Of a DNA stretch of 64,000 bases, positions 1 through 10,017 are shown piece after piece. Numbering within the stretch: the first letter of the stretch is position 1; every line of letters starts with the position of its first letter. Source of the stretch: Tillandsia leiboldiana (taxonomy: Eukaryota > Streptophyta > Magnoliopsida > Poales > Bromeliaceae). Where the stretch lies: contig CM055062.1 of assembly GCA_029204045.2 (NCBI GenBank), positions 11,292,765-11,356,764 on the forward strand, given 5' to 3'. The notes below the pieces were generated by a model, which worked only from the letters and a program-made list of their open reading frames with translations, had not been told where the DNA came from and ran no database searches. The translations under genes were made by a program, and so were the position numbers.

Positions 1-1761
1 AAGTTTTGGCGCCACTATCTGTATGGGGAGCACTGCGAGATTTACACCGACCACATGAGCCTGAAATATCTGTTCACACAGAAGGAACTTAATTTGAGAC
101 AACGTAGATGGTTGGAGCTGTTAAAGGACTATGATGTGGACATACTCTACCATCATGGCAAGGCCAACGTGGTCGCTGATGCCCTGAGCAGGAGGGCAGT
201 ACAGAGCCTATCCTTGATGATCACCGACCAGGCACCATTACTGGAGCAGATGAGGCGATTAGAGCTTGAGGTGGTGTCCCCTGGGGTTTCTGCTAGACTG
301 CTGTCCTTGGTCGTGCAGCCCACTCTGTTAGACAGGATTCGAGAGAAACAGAGTGAGGACCCCCATTTGATGAGGATTCGAGAGCAGATTCAGGCTGGCG
401 AGACAGGAGATTTTTCAGTTGATGCTGCGGGAGTACTACGGTACAGGGACCGAGCTTGCGTGCCTATGGACTCAGAGATTCGAGAGCAGATCTTGCGGGA
501 GGCTCATTATACACCTTATACCATCCATCCTGGTGGGACTAAGATGTATAAGGACCTCAAGGCACAGTTTTGGTGGAGCGGTATGAAAAGAGATATTGGC
601 AGATTTGTGGCGCACTGCTTAACTTGTCAGCAAGTAAAGGCTGAGCATCATGTACCTGCTGGCAAGTTGCAGAGTCTCCCAATCCCTGAGTGGAAGTGGG
701 ATCATATCACTATGGATTTTGTCACGGGATTGCCGAGAGCACAGACTGGAGCAGATGCGATATGGGTGGTCATGGACAGACTCACCAAGTCCACTCACTT
801 TTTACCGGTTCAGATGACTTGGCCATTGGAGCGACTGGCACAGATGTACTTAGCTGAGGTGGTCAAATTGCATGGGGTGCCCGTTTCCATTATATCGGAC
901 AGAGACTCGAGATTTGTCTCGCACTTTTGGAGGAGTTTACAGACGGCCCTGGGGACACAGCTTCGTTTTAGCACAGCATTCCACCCACAGACGGACGGAC
1001 AGTCAGAGCGCACCATTCAGACTCTAGAGGATATGCTGCGAGCATGCGTTCTGGATTTTGGGGGAGGGTGGCACCGACACCTGGGATTGGTTGAGTTTGC
1101 GTACAACAACAGCTATCAAGCGAGCATCCAGATGGCTCCGTTTGAGGCGTTGTATGGGCGCAAGTGTCGGTCACCCCTATATTGGAGTGACGTGGGTGAG
1201 AAAAAGACCTTGGGTCCTGATCTACTATTGGAGGCAGAGGAGAAGGTCAGACTGATTCGACGACATCTTGAGACCGCTCAGAGCCGACAGAGGAGTTATG
1301 CTGATACCCGACGGCGGGACTTAGAGTTTCAGGTGGGCGATCATGTCTTTTTGAAGGTCTCACCTTCGAAGGGGATTCGGAGATTTGGGATTCGTGGAAA
1401 ACTGAGCCCTCGTTATATTGGACCTTTTGAGGTATTGGAGCGCATAGGGCCAGTTGCCTACCGGCTTGCACTCCCTCCCAGACTGGCTGGTGTTCACGAT
1501 GTGTTTCATGTATCCACCCTGAGGAGATATGTTTATGACCCATCGCACATCATTGATTTCGCCCCACTGGAGATTGCTGAGGACTTGAGTTATGTCGAGC
1601 GACCGTTGCGGATTTTGGACCGTGAGGTTAGAGAGCTGCGCAGCCGGGCCATTCCTTATGTGAAGGTTCTATGGAGCAACCAGAGCGAGCGCGAGGCTAC
1701 TTGGGAGCTGGAGTCAGTGTTGAGGGATGCCTGCCCCCACTTGTTCGAGGCCCCGGCTTGA
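1..1761 (+). CDS. pol: Pol polyprotein C-terminal part: RNase H end, integrase, chromodomain (partial)
   Basis: The frame is open from base 1, so this is the 586-codon C-terminal piece of a gag-pol polyprotein that starts outside the window. It begins in the RNase H domain (YTDH, then the ADALSRR hinge). An integrase zinc-binding HHCC domain follows at about residues 165-210 (H..H..CLTC), then the catalytic core with the DDE triad in the contexts MDFV, SDRD and SERT. The C-terminus (from RPLRIL to WELE) matches the chromodomain-like tail of Tekay/Del chromoviruses, which in this family targets integration to chromatin. Integrase joins cDNA ends to host DNA in the nucleus. Two oddities against A2 are TDHM in place of TDHK in RNase H and WWSGM in place of WWPGM in integrase. 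No frameshift or stop is seen. The stop codon lies 48 bases before the LTR, as in A2. Confidence 0.92.
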   Translation, partial: KFWRHYLYGEHCEIYTDHMSLKYLFTQKELNLRQRRWLELLKDYDVDILYHHGKANVVADALSRRAVQSLSLMITDQAPLLEQMRRLELEVVSPGVSARLLSLVVQPTLLDRIREKQSEDPHLMRIREQIQAGETGDFSVDAAGVLRYRDRACVPMDSEIREQILREAHYTPYTIHPGGTKMYKDLKAQFWWSGMKRDIGRFVAHCLTCQQVKAEHHVPAGKLQSLPIPEWKWDHITMDFVTGLPRAQTGADAIWVVMDRLTKSTHFLPVQMTWPLERLAQMYLAEVVKLHGVPVSIISDRDSRFVSHFWRSLQTALGTQLRFSTAFHPQTDGQSERTIQTLEDMLRACVLDFGGGWHRHLGLVEFAYNNSYQASIQMAPFEALYGRKCRSPLYWSDVGEKKTLGPDLLLEAEEKVRLIRRHLETAQSRQRSYADTRRRDLEFQVGDHVFLKVSPSKGIRRFGIRGKLSPRYIGPFEVLERIGPVAYRLALPPRLAGVHDVFHVSTLRRYVYDPSHIIDFAPLEIAEDLSYVERPLRILDREVRELRSRAIPYVKVLWSNQSEREATWELESVLRDACPHLFEAPA

Positions 1762-1797
1762 GGTATGACTCTAGTTTCGAGGATGAAACTTTCATTT

Positions 1798-1809
1798 AGT
1801 GGGGGAGGA
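1798..1809 (+). other. Polypurine tract of element A
   Basis: The purine run AGTGGGGGAGGA abuts the TG that opens the 3' LTR. It is the expected plus-strand primer, and the same motif stands at the equivalent place in A2. Confidence 0.85.
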
Positions 1810-4800
1810 TGTGAAGACCTGGATCTCCGCAGAGCTGTTGCAGTGCGTTGGGGTGGCCATCGGAGGCCTACGCGGTGTGCCGGAGGTGTTTAGGGCACAA
1901 TTGGACACAAGTGTTGGACTCCAGGCTCAAATGGATCATATGGGTGATCGGTTGACTGTGTCGGGTCTCTAGAAGTGTTTTCGCGCGAAATGGATAATAA
2001 GATTGGGCTCGGCGCGAAATTTGGACCAAGAATACCTTTCCAGGGGCATTTGGCAATTTTCAGAGTGGGAATTTGGCAAAGCGGACGTCAAATTCGGATT
2101 CAGCGCGCGAAAACGGTCAAGATGGACTATCTGCTGGATTTTTCTGAGCTTCGGGTACTGTTCACGGCCGGAACAGTAACTCCGGCGATCGCCGGCGGCG
2201 GCGGCGGCGGCGGGCAGCGTCGGCGGGCGGCGGCGCGGCCTCGGGCAGGCGGAACGGCGGCGACACAGGGCGCGGGCAGCGCGCGGGCGCGCGGGCAGGC
2301 GCGCGGTCCACGCGGCCGTCGTGCACCAAGGCGGGGACACGTGGCATCACCCCATAGGCCGGCTCACAGCTCCCGGTCTACGGAGCATGATGGTTGGGTA
2401 TTGGTTCACGGTGCACCGGAGTGGACACGTGGCAGGTTACCATTGGTTCGGCTTACGGAGGCTCGTGCACCGGGTGCAGCGGTCAGTGGCAGGGACACGT
2501 GGCGCTTCCCTATTGGCTGGGCAACTGTGCGGGCAGGAGGGGCAGCTGGCGCGGGCAGGCGCGCAGGCGCGACGGTACTGTTGACCGGGGACACATGTCG
2601 ACTCCCGGGGTTGGCCACGCGGCGCAGCAGGAGTGGAGGTTTTGGCTGTTGCCTGTTAGGGCGACACGTGGCGGGCTCTGAGGCGGGTCGGACGGACCGC
2701 GGATCCCGTCCGACGGCGCGCCATGGGCTGGGCCGCACTGTGCGCGCCCGGAAACTTCTGGGCGCCCGAAAGTTGGGACCCGGATGGTATTTTTCTAATT
2801 ATTTGGGAGGCCTATTTAAACAGCCCGAGCTCCTTTCTTCTCACTTTTTCCACCATTTCCAAGCCTCCTCTCACCAAGGTCTCTTCAGCAAAGTTGTTCC
2901 CCTTCGAGTTCTACATCTTCTGGAGGATTTCCAAGACTTGTGGTGGCACACACTCCGAGGTTTGGATTTTACGGCGCGGGGCAACGCTCGTTCCCTTGTG
3001 ATTCCCTTCGTCGTATTTCAGTGCACGGACTCTCCCGAGCTACCCCGACATTATTTTTCAGCGATTCTTGCGCCATCGTCTTCACGACAGGTAGGGCTAC
3101 GTTTTCCGTGTTTACTGGTTTTTCCCATTCCGAGCTTTTCATGGGTTTTTCGGATCATCTTGTGACCTCACTTTCTGGGGTGGGAATTTGGACAGCGCTG
3201 TGTTGTTTCGGTTATATCTTCGCGCACAGACCTCGGATTGGGGCGATCCAAGAGGCGTTTTGCATCTACATATCACGAGGAATCTCCTCAAATTTTCTTG
3301 GAATTTCCTGAATTTTTCCCGAAGGTGAGAAGCCTCTGTTTACAGTACTTTCAGATTCAGTTTTTGCGATCGACTTGCTTCGGGATGGTTCTCTTGTCGA
3401 ATTTGGTTCTCAGCATAGTAAACTCGTGGGTGAACGTGCAGGTACTCGTTTCGACCGGTTCGTCGCGAGGATCGCGATAGTATTTTTCTGGGAATTTCTC
3501 GGGTACTTTCCGCAGGTGAAAATGGCTAAACTATTAAACAGATATTTTGGGACAGATTTTGGTTTGAAACTTGGAATATTAATTGCATGTGTTCTTTGGG
3601 GTTGTAGCGCAGTGTTGTGGGGGATTTTCGGATCGGGCGTGGACTTTGCTTCCGGGGACCGGAATTAGCGCTCAAGATGGGTACCGTTGTTAACACTCCT
3701 ACTTGTAACATCCCCACTAGGCCTATTTGAGTTGCTACCATGTTATATTGCTAAAAGAACCGGTAAAAGCGATTATTGCATGCTAATTGAGAATTGGGCT
3801 TACTGTTAGGACTTGCATCTTCAAAAGGACTAAGTATTAATTAATGATTAACTCTTGTAAATAATATGTCGCCGGAAATCACGGGAAGGGTCTTGCTAAA
3901 TGGATTATGTTGCTTATACATGTGGGAACCTCTTATACATACACATAAACTGATTTGGGGTAACTTAGTAAAATGGAAGTTTATTTGAACAGCATACCTC
4001 TACTTTGTGAGAACCAAAATACTGGAATCATGTTTTAATAAAGGACTTTGCATGCTTGTATGGACATCTAGCTAGGCCACCCTTTTCTGCTACACTATTA
4101 TGCTGGAACTGACTTAGGAGAAACCATGCTTTTATTTTCTCTCATTTTGTCTAGATTTAGGGGATAGTGCGCTCGGGTTCGAGCAGGGGTTGGGATAGTG
4201 TAGTCAGACAGTTGTGGGATTTGGTACAGGCAGGCTGTGAGGGCAGGGCATTGCGGCAACCGCGGATTTTTGGCGGTTGACCGGACAGTGGTTATTGCAT
4301 CAGATTTGGGGACAGGTTTTGGGCTTCTTTTAGTGGATGGGCTTTCCACTTAGATCAGTGTCGTGATCCAGTCCTGCTGACTTTGATACTTGTTATTGAG
4401 GCACTTGACTCGTGTGGGTCGCTCCTCTCGAGTGCCACTCCGGAGTGTGCGGTTTATAGATCTCGAGTCTTCGCGACTCTCATCCCCTATCGGTGTTATG
4501 CGTAGGCTGGCATACCCGATTTGGCAGGCAGAGCAGGCAGTACCAGTGCTTACTGGTGTATCGATTGGGTTTAGACAGGCAGGCATTTACATTCTGATGC
4601 ATCCATTTAGCTATACTTTTAGCTGGCACCTTAGAGGCATGTAGTGGTAGCTCTATTCATCATCCGCAGTCTTATTCACAGCTTACCACCTTTGTTTTAT
4701 TCTCCGCCTCTTATAGTCCTAGTGGGCATGTCTGAGTTGAGGTTTACCCACTAGGAGGAGGCTACTGTTCTATAGAAGTTCTCACTCCCCACTGCTTTCT

Positions 4801-5223
4801 TTTTCTCTTCCCCTTTGTTTTGCAGAGTCGTCTGCGGCAGTTGCGGGCCCCTCCTCAGCGGACCAAGGTAAGAGGATCGCGGACTAGATAGCGGTCTACC
4901 CAGGCACCAGTTCAGTTACTAGATGTACCCCGATACTCTCAGATACTCTACTTTTCATTTCTTTTTGGGTCTGGCTCCGGCCAGCTGGTTGTATTGGATT
5001 AGTGAGCTGGGAGAGACATTTGTATTATTGAGAGTTTACTTCTGCACTTCTACTTTCCAGCTTTATCTGAGATGTATTAGTTCTAGTTTAGCTCTGTTTA
5101 TGCTCCTTTATTATATCATCTATGTTTGAGCAGGTTACCAGCGCTTCGTATACACGGGAAATCCCATGTATACGGCGGATCTGTAGACGAGCCCGGGTTC
5201 TGGTTTACACCCGGGGCGTGACA
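1810..5223 (+). repeat. 3' LTR of element A (3.4 kb)
   Basis: The LTR starts tgtgaagacc after the polypurine tract and ends ggggcgtgaca. At 3414 bp it is long, as in other Tekay-type elements. The GC-rich first third carries repeated G-box/CCAAT modules (2338-2672), an imperfect palindrome at 2753-2774 and a TATA-like TATTTAAA at 2813. The rest is presumably transcribed leader (R-U5). Near its end it shares the block running from gcttcgtatacac to cccggggcgtgaca with the LTRs of A2 and the B family. A good splice-acceptor-like stretch (polypyrimidine, then ttttgcag) ends near 4826. Long open frames inside it are by-products of GC richness. Confidence 0.88.
2338..2820 (+). promoter_or_regulatory. 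U3 of element A: G-box/ERSE modules, palindrome, TATA
   Basis: CACGTGGC occurs at 2338, 2426, 2496 and 2665, that is every 70-95 bp or so. Two of these are followed at exactly 9 bases by ATTGG (2428-2446 and 2498-2516). Read on the minus strand this is CCAAT-N9-CCACG, a perfect ER-stress response element. A third (2340-2358) has one mismatch. A near-palindrome around GGGCGCCC (2753-2774) and a TATA-like box (2813-2820) follow. Confidence 0.7.
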
Positions 5224-7040
5224 TTTATCAATTAAGTTGGGCACCAACCCCAGAGTATTTGTCGGAGAGACTAAAGTCTCCCCTCGTGCGCAAACACCTT
5301 TTTGATGCATTTAACCCCTTCACGGTGCTGGTGTGCTATTCCCAGCGGGCGCGAAGGGGTCCTCACGGCTCCCACCCCTTTGTGAGGAACACGGGTCATA
5401 AGAGATCACTCTTCCAGAAAAGTACACCCATGCGGAAGCCAATCCGCCTGTGTACGTGCAGCACCCGAAACAGATTTGCCGAGATCAGCGTGTCATGAGC
5501 ACCGCGACCGTAGCCGCTTCAATTGTTAGATAAAAACACAATTATGCGAAAGGTTAAACTGTCCATCTACTTTGTTAGATAAATTAAGAGCATTTTAATG
5601 ACGATAGATGCACTTACTGCACTGGTTGTATTTACAGCAACCGTACCCACCTATTTGAAGAGAAATCGGAGCACCTGAATCCTTCGCGCACCCCCGCTGC
5701 GCGTCTGGACCTAAAGAAAGTCCGCAAGGATAACTATAGTCAAAAGCGTGTACTAACATCCGAAAACACAAGACACAATTTACTCTTTTCGACAGAAAAG
5801 TCCAACACCGTCCGGGTTGACGAAACGGAAATCCCGTGCCGCCGTCGTCGTCCGCCGGAGCCCCGCGCGGTTCGGAACCGCGCGGCGTGTCTCCGCGGGC
5901 GACGCCCACGCGGCGCGGTGCCCCGCGCGGGTGCTGCCCGCGCGGCGGCCGCGCGGCGCCCATGCGGGCGCGGCCCCGCACGGCACCTGCGCGCGGGATT
6001 GCCCGCGCGGGTGCTGTCCGTGCGGCGGCCATGCGGGTGCGGCCCCGCACGGCACCCGCGCGCGGAATTGCCCGCGCGGGTGCTGTCCGTGCGGCGGCCA
6101 CCCGGCGCTCATGCGGGTGCGGCCCCGCACGGCACCCATGCGCGGGGAGGCCCGCGCGGGGGCTGTCCGTGCGGCGGCCACCCGGCGCTCATGCGGGTGC
6201 GGCCCCGCACGGCACCCGCGCGCGGGGATGCCCGCGCGGGGGCTGTCCGTGCGGCGGCCACCCGGCGCTCATGCGGGTGCGGCCCCGCACGGCACCCGCG
6301 CGCGGGGATGCCCGCGCGGGGGCTGTCCGTGCGCCGGCCGCGCGGCGCCCATGCGGTGCCCGCGCGGTAGCGGGTCCGCATGGGTGCCGCCCGCGACTCC
6401 CCTCCGCGTGATGCCCTAGCGGCACCGCGCGTCTCCGCCGTCCGTTCCATGCCCTAGCATGATGACGACGACGGCGACGGTGACGGATACGACGGAGAAA
6501 CCAAGAACTCAAACAAAAGAGACGACGGAAAAATCCCAAATAAATTATAACAATTATTTTACTAACCGAAGATCGACGGGAAGGTTGTCCGGTCGCGTTC
6601 TTGCCTTCGGTTCGATGTTCGGGAAGATCGGGCTCCTTCTCTTTCTCCTTTCCCTTTCTTCCGGTTGGGGTTCCGTCTTTTCCTTTTTCTCTCCTCACCG
6701 ATTAGGGTTTTTATTTATTTCTTTTCTTTTCTTTCCGATAATCGGGATCCCTTATATTGCTCGTATTAAATCTTTAATTAATTTCCTTTTTAAATAGTAC
6801 GTAAGAGAATTCTATTTTCCCTCATGGATAATTAATTAACTAATTAATTATCCCCTACGAGATAACCCACCTTATCTCTAACGGGTGCAAGATATTTTGC
6901 ACGGATTCCGATGCATGACTTAATCACCGTATCACTAGGAATTCCGTTCCGGGAGATCCCGATATCGGATTTCAGATCCGATCGCACCGTTGGCTTTCTT
7001 TTTCCGCGCTCTATCGCAGAAAAAATACCAGCACCTCACA
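5224..7040 (-). repeat. Family D LTR, minus strand, truncated by element A
   Basis: Reading the minus strand from 7040, the LTR begins tgtgaggtgc and is colinear with the plus-strand D LTR at 21914-24230. Shared blocks are the region around the reverse of 6880-7020, the GC-rich leader, and the patch containing tggtgtacttttc. Its distal end is missing because element A inserted at 5223/5224. It contains a GC-rich tandem repeat (5925-6365). A TATA-like motif (minus strand, about 6752) precedes the leader. No coding sequence is credible here. Confidence 0.75.
5925..6365 (-). repeat. 80-bp GC-rich tandem repeat in D leader
   Basis: The landmark ATGCGGGTGCGGCCCCGCAC starts at 6031, 6111, 6191 and 6271, an exact 80-bp period. 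A diverged 70-bp unit starts at 5962, which lacks a 10-bp cccggcgctc block. Each unit contains strong inverted repeats (GTGCGG-CC-CCGCAC, and CCGCGCG facing CGCGCGG). The long open frames over this stretch on both strands are artefacts of composition. Confidence 0.9.
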
Positions 7041-8502
7041 ATGGCCAACTTTTAAGAATTAAATAATTTTATTTCACTTAAAGGCCTAAATGACTATATG
7101 TAAGTCAAAAATACCCCGAAAGGCCGGATCACTACATATTTGTTGAGGGGTAAGCATGAAAATTGTTCTAATTCATAGGAAATTAGTGCTTACTGAGATT
7201 ATGGGGTATACTCTAGTGAAATTGTAAACTTGCGTGTTTGTTAATGATCCATATTTATGTTTAAGTTAAACTAAATGCTATTGTTGGAACTTGACCTAGC
7301 ACCATGTCATATGTTGCATGATTCAACTAGACTAGTAGAAAATCCCAATTTGGGCTAGTTTATTTATGATTTAGACACTCCCACACATTTATTCTATTTT
7401 CTTGGACTTAGAGGGTTCCTTGCCCGAGTAGTGGGCTGAGTAGTCTAGATGTTGTGGGATGCATTTTACACTCGCGCCTGGGGTCCGAGTGGAGTCCGGT
7501 AGCTGTGGTTAGACTAATGCTAGTTTTGGAAGCCGTCTGATTCGACGGTGGGTCCCGGTTATTGAGTATCTCCAACCAATGTATCATAGATGTGAGTTGG
7601 TCTTTGCTGATTTGATTGATCGTGGATTTGGATTATAGCCTGCATGAGTCATTTGAGCTCGACAGAGATGCGCGGATACTTTCCTCGGTGGGGTCGCTCC
7701 CCTCGAGTGCCGCTCCAAAGCTGGGCCTGTTACTTTGCTATCGCGACTTGTCGACGCAGTCCATCTGGCTGGGCCCTTTTTGGGCAGTCACGGATGCCCT
7801 ACGTAATTCCAGTCCTCCGTGGATGTAATGGTAGTAGGTAGGTGCAGGTTTGACTGGACCTTTTGTGGCAATCAGTATAGATTGGGTGAATGTTTTACCG
7901 AGAGATAGTATATGCATCCTCTTTCATCTGTATCACTTTTTGAGCATCTAGATAGAGGCATAGTAGCAGTTGGGTTATTTCCTGCCTTCCCTTTATAGTA
8001 CCGCATTTTGTTACTTTATGCCTCTAGTAGACTTAGTGGGCAGACCGTCAGTTTTGGTGGCGGTACCCACTGAGAACTACGTGATGGTGTAGTTCTCACA
8101 CCCTCTATTGGTGATTTTTTCCAGGGACTTCTTCTCCTGTTCCTGCTACTCTTGCTGCTACTGCATCTTCTGACCGAGATAAGGGAGTCGCGAGCTAGAT
8201 CCCAACCCGAGAGTAGATGGACCCTTTTGGAGTTATTTTAGTACATTCAGTGGTTTGGATGTATCATATACTATTTTATTTTGAGGGTATTATTTTGAAG
8301 AGACATATGTATTGTAAGGGCTTGACTTGTACTATTTGGGGATTGTATTTACTTATTTCAGTAGTTTACTTTCTAGCTCTGATATCTGTATAGTTGTAGT
8401 ATTATCTTTTGCAGGTTGGACGCTTCGTCTATGCGGGGCTTCCCGTATGGGCAGCGGATTGTTAGCGAGCCCGGGTCGCAGTTTCGACTCCGGGGCATGA
8501 CA
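7041..8502 (+). repeat. Family B LTR, plus strand, 3' portion
   Basis: This stretch aligns with the second half of the solo B LTR at 56550-60080. Shared blocks include ggaacttgacctagcacc, the CCCACTGAGAACTAC hairpin region and the terminal block gacgcttcgtc to gacaggggcatgaca-type end. It ends atgaca at 8502, followed by atgca as the presumed target duplication. Its upstream part is displaced by the D insertion and lies outside the window. Two clean hairpins are visible: CCGTC-TGATTC-GACGG at 7533-7548, and 10-bp arms at 8071-8080 and 8089-8098. Confidence 0.8.
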
Positions 8503-8745
8503 ATGCACCTGGCCGCTTTTTTCAAGAGACATCTGTGTTCTCTCGAGAGATCTCATCATCCAGGCCATTTGCCTGAATAATTCTGACAGGGTCGGCTCCG
8601 GTGGTGCCGACCTCCTGCTGGTCTCAGGAATCTTTGGTAGCGTCGGTGGCGGATCTTCCGCATGTCCGACGTTACTACCTTGGTCGTTCACCACATTTCT
8701 GGAGAACACTCTATTCCTGAGAGTCAAGCTGTTGTTGTTTGGCAT
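8503..8745 (-). pseudogene. gag: Gag N-terminal fragment of a Tat/Athila-like Ty3 element (H)
   Basis: An ATG at 8745 (minus strand) opens 81 codons starting MPNNNS, then a proline-rich stretch, then a helix-like ELFRQMAWMMRSLERTQ segment typical in style of Tat/Athila Gag N-termini. The frame stops being element H at 8502, where the B LTR interrupts it; the codons beyond belong to the LTR. Upstream lie the leader, a primer-site-like TGGCACGCCCGGTGGGAC (8781-8798, minus strand) and the H LTR. Assignment to the Tat/Athila lineage rests on this layout and the leader motif, not on catalytic domains, so it is tentative. Confidence 0.5.
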
Positions 8746-8780
8746 TTTAACGATAGGAGATGGTAAGAGTTTATCTAAGG

Positions 8781-8798
8781 GTCCCACCGGGCGTGCCA
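8781..8798 (-). other. Presumed primer-binding site/leader of element H
   Basis: The minus strand reads TGGCACGCCCGGTGGGAC shortly after the LTR end (cccaaca at 8806). It opens with TGG as primer sites do and resembles the leader motif of Tat/Athila elements. The tRNA was not identified. Confidence 0.45.
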
Positions 8799-8805
8799 AG
8801 AAGAT

Positions 8806-8968
8806 TGTTGGGCCGAAAAGTTGCCGGTACCGATCGGCCTATGGGGGTGACCCTCTGAGTGTGATGCGTTGCGTGCCAATGGATCAAGCGATCGGGTCAA
8901 GGAGGGATCCGCTCAGCCGAGTTCTTCTCAATCAACTCTCGGACGAGTTTGGCTTAGATTAGCTGAAC
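8806..8968 (-). repeat. Element H 5' LTR, distal piece
   Basis: This is the 3' terminal part of a minus-strand LTR ending CCCAACA. The LTR is split by copia element E and resumes at 19230-19974. With E and one copy of its TSD removed the LTR is about 0.91 kb and runs TGTTGAGG to CCCAACA. Confidence 0.65.
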
Positions 8969-9200
8969 TGGGGTGTTACGGAATTTGAGTTGGCGTAGTT
9001 TCGTGAATGTTTCAAGTCTTGAAGATTGAAGGTGAAGAAAGTTGGATCATTTAACTCAATCTCAAGAAAGAAGAATTCAAAAGGATCAGGTATGTTTAAC
9101 TAAAGATTTTGTGTGATCCGAATACTTCTTGTAGTGTAGAAACACTTGGAAGAATCTTTCATTGCATAAAAATCAAAAACTGGACTTGGGACATGTTCAG

Positions 9201-9557
9201 GATCCGGATCAGGTTGTTCGATCCGGATCCCGAAGGTGGTTCGTTCATACACCAGTTCAATCCGGATCGTAGCCTCTCTTGATCCGGATCCCGAACACTG
9301 AGTTTACCATCTTCCTTGAACGATCCGAATCAGGCTTCGCAATCCGGATCCCGAACGTTGATGTTTGGTGAACTGTATGAACGATCCGGATCAAGCATTT
9401 CGATCCGGATCCCGAACCTTCGTTTTTCTGGAATAACCTGACTCGTTACGACGATCCGGATCACAGCTAATCCGATCCGGATCGCCGTCCGTAAAATTTC
9501 CAGAAATGTTAGGTTTTTGATTCTTATCTCCTTCCTAGGGTTTCTAACCTATAAATA
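9201..9557 (+). promoter_or_regulatory. U3 palindrome array and TATA box of copia E
   Basis: Ten copies of the 10-bp palindrome GATCCGGATC, some with one mismatch, start at 9201, 9220, 9259, 9281, 9322, 9341, 9383, 9402, 9453 and 9474. They form five pairs with start-to-start distances of 19, 22, 19, 19 and 21 bp. The second member of each of the first four pairs is followed by CCGAA. TATAAATA lies at 9550-9557. The arrangement resembles a dimer-binding enhancer; no factor can be named from the sequence alone. Confidence 0.75.
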
Positions 9558-9834
9558 GACCCTATGACTCTTTTTCTAGGGTTAATCCACATAGCCGTCA
9601 TTTTCATATCTTATTTCATACGGCTCTAGATCCACATATAGAGAAGAAAGGAAATCATTAGAGAATACTCTATGTTTCTTCATCTATATTGATTAGTTTG
9701 ATTCTAGGTTTTCATACTCACATCTTGAGTTGAATCAAACTAATGAATACTTAGATGGTATTTCCGATCTATCTTTGATCTAAGTATTCGGCGGATCATC
9801 ACCACCAAAAACAACGATTTACCCCAAAAATCGG

Positions 9835-10017
9835 CGCGTGGATTCGCGTGTCCTTGTGGATTCAAGGTTCAACCGCTCTCGTGGATTCGGAGCGAGGCAC
9901 GTTCGTGGATTCGAAGGGTGCTATTGGGTGAAGACCGTGGATTCGGTCGGACATCGTGGATTCGACGTTGGACGCCGTGGATTCGGCGTTGGGCGCAGAT
10001 CGTGGATTCGAGAAGCG
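9835..10017 (+). repeat. Stem-loop array with constant TGGATT loop (E 5' LTR)
   Basis: Eight TGGATT hexamers lie at 9839, 9857, 9882, 9906, 9938, 9957, 9978 and 10003. Each has complementary arms on both sides: CGCG/CGCG, CCTTG/CAAGG, CGCTC(T)CG/CGGAGCG, TTCG/CGAA, GACCG/CGGTC, ACATCG/CGACGT (one mismatch; perfect ACGTCG/CGACGT in the 3' LTR), ACGCCG/CGGCGT, and TCG/CGA. The array lies about 285-470 bases after the TATA box, so it would be in the RNA leader. Confidence 0.85.

Larger units (their letters stand above)
1..5223 (+). mobile_element. Ty3/gypsy chromovirus A (Tekay/Del-like), 3' part only
   Basis: The window opens inside the pol gene of a plus-strand Ty3/gypsy element and runs through its RNase H end, integrase, chromodomain-like tail, polypurine tract and complete 3' LTR. 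The 5' half lies outside the window. Its protein is clearly related to the intact A2 element at 36915-47856, but the LTR differs in sequence. The 3' LTR ends in gtgaca at 5223 and the next 5 bases, tttat, are the expected target duplication; the partner copy lies outside the window. The insertion target was a minus-strand LTR of family D, whose remaining part starts at 5224. Confidence 0.9.

Noticed and set aside
1975..3165. 396-codon open frame in the LTR of element A
   Set aside because: It lies across the U3 promoter modules and TATA-like box, is open because of GC richness, has no domain-like features, and other frames are open too.
5817..6450. Several overlapping open frames of 110-200 codons on both strands
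   Set aside because: They cover the 80-bp GC-rich tandem repeat; repeat composition keeps all frames open and the Arg/Ala/Pro-rich products are not gene-like.
8353..8799. 148-codon minus-strand frame as one gene
   Set aside because: It is a composite. Only 8503-8745 is Gag-like; the downstream part is translated B LTR and the upstream part is the primer-site leader without an ATG.
9835..10017. CRISPR-like array of short direct repeats
   Set aside because: Repeats are only 6-10 bases, lie inside a plant LTR, and the spacing sequence pairs with itself around each repeat, which is a hairpin array and not spacers.
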